Positions 40,910 to 50,511 of a DNA stretch of 64,000 bases are shown piece by piece; the first letter of the stretch is position 1, and each line of letters opens with the position of its first letter. A program made the translations under genes and the position numbers. Where the stretch lies: assembly GCF_025370775.1 (NCBI RefSeq), contig NZ_JAMXEX010000002.1, positions 683,650 to 747,649 on the forward strand, given 5' to 3'. The DNA is from Ancylothrix sp. D3o (GTDB lineage Bacteria > Cyanobacteriota > Cyanobacteriia > Cyanobacteriales > Oscillatoriaceae). The notes below the pieces were generated by a model. The model saw only the letters and a program-made list of their open reading frames with translations. It ran no database searches and had not been told where the DNA came from.

Positions 40910-41767
40910 TCAATCATGCCAAAAGAAATCAGCCACAGGCCCATCTTTTAAAGGCCAATCTTGATCTGGATTAAGCAAAATTGAACGCTGAATAAAACCC
41001 GCATTATTAACTCTCCGCATCACCCGGCTAGGAATACCATAACCGTAAATAATATGACCTTTGCCGGCCAAAACCACCACCTGATAATCGGGGTTATTTT
41101 GAGCAAAATTTGCAATAGTTTCCGCCATTGTTTCATCCCACAAAACTTGTGCCAGAAAAAAATTATCAAAATTGGCACTATTACCATGACCGGCCCCAGA
41201 ATGTTGTTTAAACACCTCCATCACCATATTTTTATATTCCGCATTATCCGTGCGAATTTCGGCATCTGAGGGAATATATAGCCGGTCTTCTGCGGTTAAA
41301 CTTTGTAAACCCCCCCGCGCTACTTTTCGCGTCACTTCCGACGGCGTATTTAAAGCCAAAACCCGCAAATTATTAGCCTTCGCAAAACGCAAAATCGGTG
41401 CATACAACTCCCAATCAAAACCCCAACGTTTGTTATATTCGCTTTTTTCAAACAACTCAACTTCGCTAATTTTTCCCGCCAAATAATCATCAATTACGCC
41501 TTGAAAAGGCCGCTGAAACATCTCCATAGCAATAGCAATTTTAGGATTTTTGCTATGTAATTGTTGGATGATTTGTAATTGGGCTTTGTGATCAGCTTCG
41601 CTGTCGTGAGTTTCTCCCAAATACACAACATTTGCTTTTTCCAAAAGCGGAAAAAACTGCTCACGGGTGTAAATTTGTTGTTCGACGGGAGAAGTAATTT
41701 TTTGTGCTTCTGCGGTGCCGGTGCATAGCAACAAAAAACCGAGAGAAAACGCCAAAAATTTTGTCAT
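40910..41767 (-). CDS. ChaN-like putative heme-binding (lipo)protein
   Basis: A 285-residue exported protein. The signal peptide is visible (MTKFLAFSLGFLLLCTGTAEA, cleavage near residue 21; written here as KFLAFSLGFLLLCTG). There is no cysteine after the cleavage site, so it is secreted rather than lipidated. The ChaN/Cofac_haem_bdg domain follows, with VVYLGETHDSEADHKAQLQI, IAIAMEMFQRPFQ, RVLALNTPSEVTRKVARGGL and VVLAGKGHIIYGYGIPSR. ChaN homologues bind heme in iron uptake systems. No iron transporter is adjacent. The start codon lies in a TTTGTCAT heptamer array. Confidence 0.9.
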   Translation of the reverse strand: MTKFLAFSLGFLLLCTGTAEAQKITSPVEQQIYTREQFFPLLEKANVVYLGETHDSEADHKAQLQIIQQLHSKNPKIAIAMEMFQRPFQGVIDDYLAGKISEVELFEKSEYNKRWGFDWELYAPILRFAKANNLRVLALNTPSEVTRKVARGGLQSLTAEDRLYIPSDAEIRTDNAEYKNMVMEVFKQHSGAGHGNSANFDNFFLAQVLWDETMAETIANFAQNNPDYQVVVLAGKGHIIYGYGIPSRVMRRVNNAGFIQRSILLNPDQDWPLKDGPVADFFWHD

Positions 41768-41791
41768 TTGTCATTTGTCCTTTGTCATTTG
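41760..41791 (+). repeat. Heptanucleotide (TTTGTCA) tandem array
   Basis: Four consecutive near-copies of TTTGTCA/TTTGTCC. The array includes the start codon of the ChaN-like gene on the opposite strand. Short tandem heptamers of this kind are a known cyanobacterial repeat class. A similar stretch lies at 30479-30512. Confidence 0.8.
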
Positions 41792-41853
41792 AGACGAATT
41801 GTCATAGCATTTTTGACACTTACAGTTATTTCTTTTGCGTGGGGTATATTTTC

Positions 41854-42756
41854 TCATCGCCTAGGCGCCCAGGAAGGAGACATATCAACCCCCGGATTAT
41901 TGGTTAGGTTGGTAACATTTGAACCATCAGCATTCATGGCATAAATTTCCATATTGCCATCACGTTCCGAATGAAAAATTATTTTACTGCCATCAGGCGA
42001 CCACGCAGGAAACGTATCAAAATTAGGGTTTTTTGTTAAATTAATAACATTGGTTCCATCCGCATTCATCACATAAATTTCGCTATTGCCATCGCGTTCC
42101 GAAACAAAAGCAATTTTACTGCCATCAGGAGACCAGGCCGGTGAAAAATCAGCCTCTTTTGTATTCGTCAATTTCACCAAATTTGAACCATCTGCATTCA
42201 TCAAATAAATATTATCCTCATCATTATCTCTATCAGAAGAAAATGCTATTCTTTGACCATCAGGCGACCAAGCAGGAAACCCATCACTGGCGCGGTTATT
42301 AGTCAGGTTAACTAAATTCGTTCCATCAGCATTCATAACAAAAACTTCAAAATTGCCATTTCGATAAGAATCAAAAGCAATTTTGCTGCCATCCGGCGAC
42401 CAATCAGGCGAGTAATCACCCCCCGGATGATTCGTCAAATTAACTTGATTTGAGCCATCAATATTCATCAAATACAGTTCTGCATTGCCATCTTTATCGG
42501 ACAGAAAAACAATTTTCTCCCCATTTGGCGACCACTGTGGTAAATTAGGTAAAGGAGAATTGCTAGTAATTTTTGTTACATTCGAGCCATCAAAATTCAT
42601 AAAATAAATTTCTGGGCTGCCATCGCGGTCAGAAATAAACACAATGCGACTTTCATTTGAACTTTGAGCCATCCCCCACTTATGATGACCGGCCATCACC
42701 AAAACCACGCCAAATACAAACACCGAAATTAAACGCAAAATCGAGAGGTTTTTCAT
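41854..42756 (-). CDS. TolB-like six-bladed beta-propeller, exported
   Basis: Start chosen at 42756 (MKNLSILRLISVFVFGVVLV), which begins a clean signal peptide. The open frame adds 7 codons to 42777. After the signal there are six PD40 (WD40-like) blades of about 44 residues, each with IxFxSDRDGxxEIYxMNxDGSNxxxLT and WSPDG. The repeats fill the whole protein, as expected for a closed propeller, ending in SPSWAPRR. It lacks the N-terminal TolB domain, so it is not TolB itself. Related stand-alone propellers are often periplasmic scaffolds. The fourth blade has a two-residue insert (RDNDEDN). Confidence 0.9.
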   Translation of the reverse strand: MKNLSILRLISVFVFGVVLVMAGHHKWGMAQSSNESRIVFISDRDGSPEIYFMNFDGSNVTKITSNSPLPNLPQWSPNGEKIVFLSDKDGNAELYLMNIDGSNQVNLTNHPGGDYSPDWSPDGSKIAFDSYRNGNFEVFVMNADGTNLVNLTNNRASDGFPAWSPDGQRIAFSSDRDNDEDNIYLMNADGSNLVKLTNTKEADFSPAWSPDGSKIAFVSERDGNSEIYVMNADGTNVINLTKNPNFDTFPAWSPDGSKIIFHSERDGNMEIYAMNADGSNVTNLTNNPGVDMSPSWAPRR

Positions 42757-43022
42757 AAAATTTTCCTCACCACACACTCTTTATATTAACAGACTGAGAC
42801 GCTTTTTTATTCATCCTCAAATTATCTAAATATTCCGGAAACAGCATTTATTTTTTTTAAACTATCATTATCCACCGGCCCTCCTTACTGTTAATTACCA
42901 TTAAACTGCTGTTTTCAATTATAAGCTATATTTGCTAACCTTTCAACCCCAAACTTTTTACTTCAAACAAGAATTTGATAAAATTTAAATAAAAACTCCA
43001 CCAAACATCCCAAGCTTAAATC

Positions 43023-43601
43023 ATGCAATCCCTAAACCTTGGAAAATACCTAACCCTACAAGAATTTTGCACCTGTAGTAAAACCTATCAAAAATATGCC
43101 GAGTCAATTGATCCTTACCCGAAAAATATTGAAGAAACTATCCCCGCTTTACAAGCACTTAACCAAATAATTATTGACCCCATTATCGATAACTTTGGCC
43201 GCGAAAACTTTAAGCTAACCTATGGGTTTTGTTCTCCAACCCTCAAAAGATACCTAGACAAAAAAGACCCCCAAACCGGCCAAAAAAACGGCAGAATTGA
43301 CACCAGCCGCGACCAACACATCGCCCACGAAATCAACAAAAAAGGTCAATATTATTGTAGCCGGCTAGGAGCAGCCTGTGATTTTTTAATCATCAGCGAA
43401 TCCAGCGATAAAGTCCTAGACTGGTTATTACAAAAACAATTGCCCTTTGATTCAATTTATTATTATGGAAAAACTCGACCTATTCATATCAGTTATGGCC
43501 CCCAAAACAAGCGAGATATCTGGACATTTACCGAAACCGGAATCCCCAGCAAAAAAGGCATAGAATATTGGAGAGAATTAGCCGGGAAAATTCCCAAATA
43601 A
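43023..43601 (+). CDS. M15 peptidase-like protein, metal site altered
   Basis: A 192-residue protein recalling Peptidase_M15_3-type D-Ala-D-Ala carboxypeptidase folds: LGKYLTLQEFCTCSKTYQKY, PALQALNQIIIDPIIDNFGR, LTYGFCSPTLKRYLDKKD, then YCSRLGAACDFLI and RPIHISYGP. The position of the first zinc histidine in the usual SxHxxGxAxD pattern is a cysteine here (CSRLGAACD), while the aspartate and the later histidine remain. Enzyme activity is therefore doubtful. No signal peptide. It converges on the phosphorothioation-associated methyltransferase gene, leaving 93 bases between stops. The family call is by eye and moderate. Confidence 0.6.
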   Translation: MQSLNLGKYLTLQEFCTCSKTYQKYAESIDPYPKNIEETIPALQALNQIIIDPIIDNFGRENFKLTYGFCSPTLKRYLDKKDPQTGQKNGRIDTSRDQHIAHEINKKGQYYCSRLGAACDFLIISESSDKVLDWLLQKQLPFDSIYYYGKTRPIHISYGPQNKRDIWTFTETGIPSKKGIEYWRELAGKIPK

Positions 43602-43694
43602 CAGTAACTTTTTATTTGGAGAGGCGGTTTATCTTTAATTTATTCTCCCAGTTTCATCACGGATAAACACGCCCCTAAATTTCGGCCATTGGCA

Positions 43695-45956
43695 TTAATT
43701 ATGTTTTGTTTGACGCGCACGCATTGCCGAACGTAAGAGCTTAACTTTATAAGGATCTGCATCTTTTTTCCAGCGTAATTGATAGCCAACAATCACCGCA
43801 CAATGTTCTTCCAAACATTTCAGCCAACCGCTACGATTACTAATCGCAGAAAAGTCATCTAATAACCCCCAATTTCTCTCCTGCTGCGTTAATTTTGCAA
43901 ACTTTTCATAAAGCGGGTAATCGCACATTACCAAATTATCTTTTTCGTGAAGCACCGGCGGATTATCTTCAACTTTCCACCTTTGATAACTCACCTTCAA
44001 ATCCCGTAAATCCACCTGCATACAACTTTTTAAAAGCGGATGTGGATCTGTATCAAACTCAGGGTAAAACAAATAAGAAATCTTTGGGGCTTTCGTACTT
44101 AACTTAATCACATTAAACTTATCTAACCGGCCAATTGTCCGACTCGCGCAACCTTCATAAACCCGCAACAAAGGATCAAGAGATTCTAAAGCAGAAACAT
44201 GAAACCAAAAAGAATTAGGCCAAAGTTTTCCAACCGAACTATTTTCACAACTTTCGCGGATAATATTAAGATGACCACTGCTAAAAAGCAACGCATCAGC
44301 TTCGCGACAAGCTTGTTTATAACTACCAAACAACCCCTTAATATCCTCCTTAGCCTCAAAAGTCAACTCCACCGGCTTCGGACGCCGGCTAAACCGAGAA
44401 AGCGCCAAATAAACCAGCAAATCTTCCCGCCGTTTTTGCGTAATTGCCTCCCATTCTTTCATATCCGTTGCCCGCAAAATCACATCAAAAGCCCGGCGTA
44501 AACTGCCAAATTCCGCCTTAATTTCCGCCTCAGATGGCAATTCGCCCTTAGCCGGTAAACGACCCCTTTCTGCCACAAAAGCCATTAAAGGCGTAAGCAA
44601 TTCCTGATACTCTTCAAAGCTTTTAAAATTTTTGCGAATTCTGGGCGTACTCGTGCGAGAGCGAAATTTCAAAGCCTTATAAACTTCCGCCTCTGCTTCA
44701 TCACGAAAAACAAAATAAATCCCCAACCCAATAGGAACAGAATCAGCCTCTAAAACCTGATCAATATAAACTTTCAACTCTTCCTGCTCATAATACTTTT
44801 GAAACGTATTTCGACTCGTAATAATTCCATCCCCATAAACCATCCAACCTTGTTGATAATCATCCACCAAAATTTGAGCAGAAACAACCAAAACCCGCTT
44901 AGTTAAACTCCAAGCTTCCCGCAAAGCATCCTGACGTTCCACCCTATCTTCAATAACATTAATCACATAACCAATATTCACAATATCCGCAGAAACCTTG
45001 CCATTATGCGGAAAATAATAAGGGTCCCACCCAACACTATCATAACCCTTTTCCTTCATGCGGCTAACATCCCCACCATAACCGCAACCATAATCAAAAA
45101 AAGTCGTTTTTTCCCTAAATAAATCCGCCTCCAAAGCCGTCCGCACCGGCTTAGATAAACTCGTGCGAGCCATCGCCGCCTTATGCCGATCAATTCGCAA
45201 TTTCAACTCTTCCCAACCACAATCAATCCGACAAACAAGCCAATGATTATTAAAAGCAATTTTTTGGCAATTTAAACGTTGTTGCCAGCCAATTTTCATC
45301 CCAATACCGCGAGTTTCATCCAACAAACCCAGCAACTCCTCTTGACGAGTTAACTCCGCAAACTCCTCATAACAAGGATAACCTTGCATAACAAAAGTTT
45401 CTTTACGGTGTAAAACCGGCGGATTATTTGTATCAGCATAATCCCGACTCGTCACATCTAAATTATCCATTCCCACAACAATAGTAGAGCGTAAAGCCGG
45501 GTGAGGATCGCTATCAAAATCCGGATAAAATAAATAAGAAACTTTTGGTCTATCAGTTTGAAACTTAATTAACGTCACATTTTCGGGACAACCCGCCACA
45601 ACATAAGCCAACTTTTCATATAAACGCAACAACGGATCAAGAGCAAAAACAGCCGAAGAGTGAACATAAAGAGCATTTGGTAAATGTTTTCCCACAGTTG
45701 AAACTTCGCAGAGATTACTAATAACACCTGCTTGTTTAACTTGAGAAAGCATTTCCTCAGCCGCCACAAAAGCAGACTCATAACACCCAAAAAAAGCCTC
45801 AATATTTTTTTGCAAAGAAGCCGGCAAAACCTCCAAACCCACCCGTTCCCGAAAATTACAAACAGCCACATCAATAACCACATCTTCCCGTTGCTGTGTG
45901 GCAGATTCCCCATCAGCAGAAACAGTTTTTATGGAAGCAAAACTGCAATCACTCAT
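43695..45956 (-). CDS. DNA phosphorothioation-associated putative methyltransferase
   Basis: Start placed at 45956 (MSDCSFASIKTVS), preceded at 4-5 bases by AGGAAAGG. A longer GTG-started frame reaches 46055 but lacks such a site. The 753-residue protein has a SAM-binding core with TTFFDYGCGYGGDVSRMKEK and DIVNIGYVINVIEDRVERQD. It is flanked by two copies of a about 200-residue domain. The N- and C-terminal copies share SVGK, LDPLLR.YE, SYLFYP.FD.DPHP, NPPVLH.K and the FA.LT.QE..GLLD stretch. The overall type matches the family named DNA phosphorothioation-associated putative methyltransferase, found with dnd genes. No dnd genes are in this window. Its actual target, DNA or otherwise, is unproven. 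Confidence 0.8.
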   Translation of the reverse strand: MSDCSFASIKTVSADGESATQQREDVVIDVAVCNFRERVGLEVLPASLQKNIEAFFGCYESAFVAAEEMLSQVKQAGVISNLCEVSTVGKHLPNALYVHSSAVFALDPLLRLYEKLAYVVAGCPENVTLIKFQTDRPKVSYLFYPDFDSDPHPALRSTIVVGMDNLDVTSRDYADTNNPPVLHRKETFVMQGYPCYEEFAELTRQEELLGLLDETRGIGMKIGWQQRLNCQKIAFNNHWLVCRIDCGWEELKLRIDRHKAAMARTSLSKPVRTALEADLFREKTTFFDYGCGYGGDVSRMKEKGYDSVGWDPYYFPHNGKVSADIVNIGYVINVIEDRVERQDALREAWSLTKRVLVVSAQILVDDYQQGWMVYGDGIITSRNTFQKYYEQEELKVYIDQVLEADSVPIGLGIYFVFRDEAEAEVYKALKFRSRTSTPRIRKNFKSFEEYQELLTPLMAFVAERGRLPAKGELPSEAEIKAEFGSLRRAFDVILRATDMKEWEAITQKRREDLLVYLALSRFSRRPKPVELTFEAKEDIKGLFGSYKQACREADALLFSSGHLNIIRESCENSSVGKLWPNSFWFHVSALESLDPLLRVYEGCASRTIGRLDKFNVIKLSTKAPKISYLFYPEFDTDPHPLLKSCMQVDLRDLKVSYQRWKVEDNPPVLHEKDNLVMCDYPLYEKFAKLTQQERNWGLLDDFSAISNRSGWLKCLEEHCAVIVGYQLRWKKDADPYKVKLLRSAMRARQTKHN

Positions 45957-46121
45957 AGCCTTTCCTGCGGACGACCGCCCTATCAGCTTGTGATACCAAT
46001 CATCTACCAATCCAACACAAAACCTTAAAAATTTAATAAAATCTTTTAAATTCACCCCACTTGCACACCAATTTATGTTAAATTAAACAAAAACTAAAAA
46101 CCAATTTAGGGGTAAAAAATC

Positions 46122-46706
46122 ATGGAAACAACCTTAACAACTCCCCTTGCATTAGAAATCGACTTAACAGACGAACAATTTTTCCAGCTATGTCAAAAAA
46201 ACCGCGACTTAAAATTTGAGCGCACAGCATCAGGAGAATTAGTTATTATGTCACCAACCGGCGGAAACACAGGCAAACGTAACATTAAAATAGCCGCTCA
46301 ACTAGAAATATGGAGCAGCAAAACAAACCTTGGCCATGCCTTTGACTCATCCACCGGCTATAAACTCCCCAACGGTGCGGATCGTTCCCCAGACGCCTCA
46401 TGGATACAGCGGCACCGTTGGGAAGCATTAACACCAGAACAAAAAGAAAAATTTATACCCCTTTGCCCTGATTTCGTCATCGAATTACGCTCACCTAGCG
46501 ACAGCCTTAAAACCCTCCAAGAAAAAATGAAAGAATACATCAACAATGGAGCCAATTTAGGCTGGTTAATCGACCCAAAAACCAAACAAGTAGAAATCTA
46601 TCGACCTTCTCAAAATGTAGAAATTCTCGAAAATCCCACAACATTAGTCGGCGAAGAAGTCCTACCTGGTTTTATCTTAGACCTAACCACAATTTGGGAC
46701 ATTTAA
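46122..46706 (+). CDS. Uma2 family (DUF820) putative restriction endonuclease
   Basis: A 194-residue protein of the PD-(D/E)XK-like Uma2 family, greatly expanded in cyanobacteria. Motifs: LTDEQFFQLCQKNRDLKFER, GELVIMSPTGG, LGHAFDSSTGYKLPNGADRSPDASW (the GxxLPNGxxRSPDxSWI core, with the catalytic Asp), CPDFVIELRSPSDSL (Glu), and MKEYINNGANLGWLIDPK. Biological role is unknown despite the nuclease annotation. The gene has its own rightward orientation, divergent from the methyltransferase with a 165-base gap. Confidence 0.93.
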   Translation: METTLTTPLALEIDLTDEQFFQLCQKNRDLKFERTASGELVIMSPTGGNTGKRNIKIAAQLEIWSSKTNLGHAFDSSTGYKLPNGADRSPDASWIQRHRWEALTPEQKEKFIPLCPDFVIELRSPSDSLKTLQEKMKEYINNGANLGWLIDPKTKQVEIYRPSQNVEILENPTTLVGEEVLPGFILDLTTIWDI

Positions 46707-46743
46707 AACACCCACTAAACCCCTTTACCCAAACCTTAAAAAC

Positions 46744-46768
46744 AAAAAAAGTGGGCAAAAGCCCACCC
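46744..46768 (-). terminator. Rho-independent terminator of argC
   Basis: GTGGGC (46751-46756), loop AAAA, GCCCAC (46761-46766). On the minus strand it is followed by seven Ts. It begins 7 bases beyond the argC stop. Confidence 0.82.
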
Positions 46769-46774
46769 CAAAAA

Positions 46775-47833
46775 CTAAGGATAAAAACACATTTGAGGCA
46801 AACCCAAAGTCTCATCCCAACCCATCATCAAATTAAGACACTGAATAGCCTGCCCAGCCTGACCCTTAATCATATTATCAATCACCGACATCACAATTAC
46901 CCGGTCAGTACGCGGATCAACCTCCACCCCGATATAACAAAGATTAGTTCCACAAGCCCATTTTGTCTGTGGATAAACCCCCGTCGGCAAAACCTTAACC
47001 CAAGGCGAAGAACGATAAAAAGCCGAATAAATAGTAAGTAAATCTTCCCTTACCAAACCCGGATCACGCAAAGTAGCATAAACCGTAGCCAAAATACCCC
47101 GAACCATAGGAATCAAATGCGGCGTAAACTGCACCCTCACCTCATGGCCGGCCAAATCACTACAAATCTGCTCAATCTCAGGAGTATGCCGGTGACGCCC
47201 CACATTATAAGCACCCAAAGAATTATCAGCCTCAGCCAATAACAAATTAGTTTTCGCCTGTCTACCCCCCCCAGAAGTACCAGATTTTGCATCAACAATC
47301 GCCGTTTCAGGTAACACCAAACCCTGTTTAAGAAGCGGAGAAAGCGCCAATAAACTAGCCGTCGGATAACACCCCGGACAACCAACTAATTGAGCCTCCT
47401 TAATGCGTTCTCGATACAACTCAGGCAACCCATAAACAGCCTTTTCCGCCGCATCCCTATCCGTCCGTTCCCCACCATACCAAGCCGTGTAAGTATCCAA
47501 ATTAAAAAAGCGATAATCTGCCGAAAGATCCAGCACCTTACAGCCTTTTTCCAACAAAGTTGGAGTCATTTTATACGCCAAACCATTTGGAAGCGACAAA
47601 AACACCACATCACAGCGATTTGCCATCACCTCCACATCCACCGGCTCAATAACTTGAGACACAGAATGCCCCAAATGCGGATATAAATCAGAAAAAGGCT
47701 TACCCGCACTACTGTCACCCCCCAGATAAGTCAACTCCAGCTTAGGATGATCCATCAGCAGGCGCACCAATTGCACCCCGCCATACCCAGAAGCACCAAC
47801 AATCCCCACTCGTAGACGTTGCGAATCATTCAT
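46775..47833 (-). CDS. argC: N-acetyl-gamma-glutamyl-phosphate reductase
   Basis: Reduces N-acetylglutamyl phosphate to the semialdehyde with NADPH, in arginine biosynthesis. The nucleotide-binding motif [37 protein letters not shown], the catalytic cysteine in [32 protein letters not shown] and [10 protein letters not shown] are all present. Length 352 is normal. It stands alone with its own terminator, not in an arginine operon. Confidence 0.97.
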   Translation of the reverse strand: MNDSQRLRVGIVGASGYGGVQLVRLLMDHPKLELTYLGGDSSAGKPFSDLYPHLGHSVSQVIEPVDVEVMANRCDVVFLSLPNGLAYKMTPTLLEKGCKVLDLSADYRFFNLDTYTAWYGGERTDRDAAEKAVYGLPELYRERIKEAQLVGCPGCYPTASLLALSPLLKQGLVLPETAIVDAKSGTSGGGRQAKTNLLLAEADNSLGAYNVGRHRHTPEIEQICSDLAGHEVRVQFTPHLIPMVRGILATVYATLRDPGLVREDLLTIYSAFYRSSPWVKVLPTGVYPQTKWACGTNLCYIGVEVDPRTDRVIVMSVIDNMIKGQAGQAIQCLNLMMGWDETLGLPQMCFYP

Positions 47834-47942
47834 AATAGTTACTCCCTAACCATTTTTTTCCTAACGTTCGTGCCGTATTTGCTGAATTCTATACCACGTT
47901 GGCTTGTGCGAACCGTTGCACGGCACCATAGTTTTTAAGCAA

Positions 47943-48176
47943 TTACTTCATCACACTCATAGTGTGTAGATTGAATCGCCCGATAGATGGCAATGGTTTT
48001 TCGTACTCTTTACCAATGTTGTAGGGAGGACTTGTAACCGTCAGTTCTAAACATTCATCAGGCAGCCTTGACATCGCCTCTAGGCAATCGATCTGATAAA
48101 TTATGCAGTTTGGTGCTTCATAATAGGGTGGGCCCAAACAGCTAACGATTTCCGCCAATGCTTTGCGAGTTACCAT
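47943..48176 (-). pseudogene. Truncated DNA methyltransferase N-terminus (DPPY-type relic)
   Basis: 77 residues ending with the SAM-methyltransferase motif IV TSPPYNIGKEYE, preceded by CIIYQIDCLEAMSRLPDECL, a layout typical of N6-adenine or N4-cytosine DNA methyltransferases. Genuine enzymes run a further 200 or more residues. After YEKPLP the frame ends quickly. A different frame in the same place reads AIYRAIQSTHYECDEVIA before a stop, suggesting a frameshift or deletion junction. No restriction endonuclease is adjacent. It is a fossil of a restriction-modification gene. Confidence 0.7.
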
Positions 48177-48371
48177 GCTGGGGCGCTTTACTTCTTTTCA
48201 AATACATCTGGCTCAAAATTATACAGCCATCACCCCCATCAATTCTTCCCCCCTCTCCCCCTTTCCCCCAACTCCACCCCAACCAACCCGTACTCGCCAC
48301 CCCCAAACGGGCTAAAATCGAAAATATTATAAGCTTAAGAAAACTTTACGAGTAAATAGCTGGACTATTCC

Positions 48372-50069
48372 GTGCAATCGCCCCAAAACCCCATAACACA
48401 AAACGTCAAATTTGACCCCATCGACACCGCCCTAGACGAACTCAAAGCAGGCCGGTGTATAGTAGTCGTCGATGACGAAAACCGCGAAAACGAAGGCGAC
48501 CTCATCTGCGCCGGCCAATTCGCCACACCAGACATGATCAACTTCATGGCCATCCATGCCAGAGGTTTAATCTGTCTCGCCATGACCGGCCAACGCCTCG
48601 ACGAACTCGACCTTCCCCTGATGGTCTCCAATAGCAAAAACCTCTCCGACCAAACCGCCTTTACCGTCAGCATCGACGGAGCCCGCCACCTCGGAGTCAC
48701 CACCGGCATATCCGCAGAAGACCGCGCCCGCACGATTCAAATCACCCTCAACCCAACCAGCCAACCTAACGACCTCCGCCGGCCCGGACACATCTTTCCC
48801 CTCCGCGCCAAAGAAGGCGGCGTACTCCAGCGGGCCGGTCACACCGAAGCAGCCGTAGACCTCTGCCGACTCGCCGGCCTCTACCCAGCCGGAGTGATCT
48901 GCGAAATTCAAAACCCAGACGGCTCAATGGCAAGGCTACCCGAACTCATCGGATATGCAAAAGAGCACAACCTCAAAATCATCAGCATCGCCGACCTGAT
49001 CAGCTACCGCCTAAAACACGACCGCTTCGTACAACGCGAAACCGTAGCCCTCCTGCCCACCGAATTCGGCCAATTCAAAATCTACGCCTACCGCAACCTC
49101 CTAGACAACACCGAGCACGTCTCCATAGTCAAAGGCGACCCCAAAGACTTCGCCGAAAAACCCGTCATGGTGCGCGTTCACTCCGAATGTCTCACCGGCG
49201 ACGCCCTCGGCTCATTACGCTGTGACTGCCGAATGCAGCTACAAGCCGCCCTCAAAATGATCGAACAAGAAGGCGAAGGCGTCATAGTTTACCTGCGCCA
49301 AGAAGGACGCGGCATCGGACTCGTCAACAAACTCAAAGCCTACTCCCTCCAAGACTTAGGCTACGATACCGTCGAAGCCAACGAACGCCTCGGCTTCCCC
49401 GCCGACCTCCGTAACTACGGCATGGGAGCCCAAATGCTCAACGATCTGGGCATCAAAAAAATCCGCCTCATCACCAACAACCCCCGCAAAATTGCCGGTC
49501 TCAAAGGTTACGGCATCGAAATCGTAGACCGCGTACCCCTGCTCATCGAAGCCAACCCCTATAACTGCTTCTATCTCGACACAAAAGCCCAAAAACTCGG
49601 CCATATGTTGCTTCAAACCTACCTAGCAACCGTTGCCATTTTCTGGGACGACGAACCCACCCTCCCAGAACGCTATAACCGGCTCGAAAAAATCCGCTCC
49701 CACGTCCTCGATCACCACCTTCTACTCCGCGAAGAAGCCAGGCCGGTCATCTTACCCCTCTTTGGCAAACCCTCCGTCACCGTCCATCTTGGCCTCGATC
49801 AACCAGGCATGGCATCCCCCGACTGGTACCGCCAACCCAACCACCCCTATCTCGAATCCCTTGCCCAAATTCTCGATAAAATTGCCACTCTGCCTCAACT
49901 CGCCCGCATGGAATTCTTAACCTCCACCGGCGGCCACGACCCCCTAATCCACTTAACCGCCGATCTCGACCGCCAAAACTACAGCTTATTAAATCAGCTA
50001 CCCTCTTCTGTTTGTCAACATCTCGAAACCCAAATCATCTACAACTTTAGTCAAGAGCATCCCAAATAA
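48372..50069 (+). CDS. ribBA: Bifunctional DHBP synthase / GTP cyclohydrolase II
   Basis: Supplies both precursors of riboflavin. Residues about 1-210 are RibB ([57 protein letters not shown]). About 215-415 are RibA with the zinc site [40 protein letters not shown] and [22 protein letters not shown]-terminal extension of about 150 residues ([20 protein letters not shown], then [17 protein letters not shown]) is seen in cyanobacterial fusions. The start is GTG at 48372. Codon use is much richer in C-ending codons than neighbouring genes. No FMN riboswitch-like sequence was recognised in the 195 bases upstream. Confidence 0.96.
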   Translation: MQSPQNPITQNVKFDPIDTALDELKAGRCIVVVDDENRENEGDLICAGQFATPDMINFMAIHARGLICLAMTGQRLDELDLPLMVSNSKNLSDQTAFTVSIDGARHLGVTTGISAEDRARTIQITLNPTSQPNDLRRPGHIFPLRAKEGGVLQRAGHTEAAVDLCRLAGLYPAGVICEIQNPDGSMARLPELIGYAKEHNLKIISIADLISYRLKHDRFVQRETVALLPTEFGQFKIYAYRNLLDNTEHVSIVKGDPKDFAEKPVMVRVHSECLTGDALGSLRCDCRMQLQAALKMIEQEGEGVIVYLRQEGRGIGLVNKLKAYSLQDLGYDTVEANERLGFPADLRNYGMGAQMLNDLGIKKIRLITNNPRKIAGLKGYGIEIVDRVPLLIEANPYNCFYLDTKAQKLGHMLLQTYLATVAIFWDDEPTLPERYNRLEKIRSHVLDHHLLLREEARPVILPLFGKPSVTVHLGLDQPGMASPDWYRQPNHPYLESLAQILDKIATLPQLARMEFLTSTGGHDPLIHLTADLDRQNYSLLNQLPSSVCQHLETQIIYNFSQEHPK

Positions 50070-50184
50070 ATCTTGACAAAAACCTTACTCAGTGGTATGG
50101 TCAGTCGTAAATAAAGAATTGGCAAACTTTCCCTCATCCCCAGACCAATTCACAATTCACAACTGACCACTAACCCCTGAAAAA

Positions 50185-50478
50185 TTAAGGCACAAAAGGA
50201 ATAATATTCCGCAGAAAGCCCCGCACCTTCAGCAAGAAAATAAGATGCTGAATATCCGAGCTAATTCTTACCTCTGCCGGCCCTTTTTGTAAATCTTCTT
50301 GAATCGAAATATACTCCGCCGCACTCACGAGGCTGCCATCCAAAGGCGAACGCGCCTCCGTAAAAATCTCTGTCCGCAGAATTTCTTCGGGAATATCCTC
50401 TGGCGGGGGTAAAGCAAGGGCCGGTGAAACCACACCGACAAACCACAAAAGTAAACAAATAACAGCAAACTTTTTCAT
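50185..50478 (-). CDS. Small secreted protein of unknown function
   Basis: Start set at 50478 (MKKFAVICLLLWFVGVVSPA), which opens a clear signal peptide with cleavage near ALA-L. The frame could extend 5 codons to 50493. The mature part is about 75 residues: PPPEDIPEEILRTEIFTEAR, SPLDGSLVSAAEYISIQEDL and RISSDIQHLIFLLKVRGFLR. I do not recognise a named family; the composition suggests a conserved cyanobacterial exported protein. It lies 34 bases downstream of the membrane-protein gene on the same strand and may share its transcript. Confidence 0.72.
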   Translation of the reverse strand: MKKFAVICLLLWFVGVVSPALALPPPEDIPEEILRTEIFTEARSPLDGSLVSAAEYISIQEDLQKGPAEVRISSDIQHLIFLLKVRGFLRNIIPFVP

Positions 50479-50511
50479 GGGTCTGTCCTCCAACCGGCTC
50501 CTTAACCCATG

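Noticed and set aside
46694..47041. Plus-strand frame running through the argC terminator and 3' end
   Set aside because: Antisense to argC; Thr/His/Asn-rich shadow translation.
48177..48371. FMN riboswitch upstream of ribBA
   Set aside because: The conserved FMN-box sequence features were not seen in this C-rich gap.
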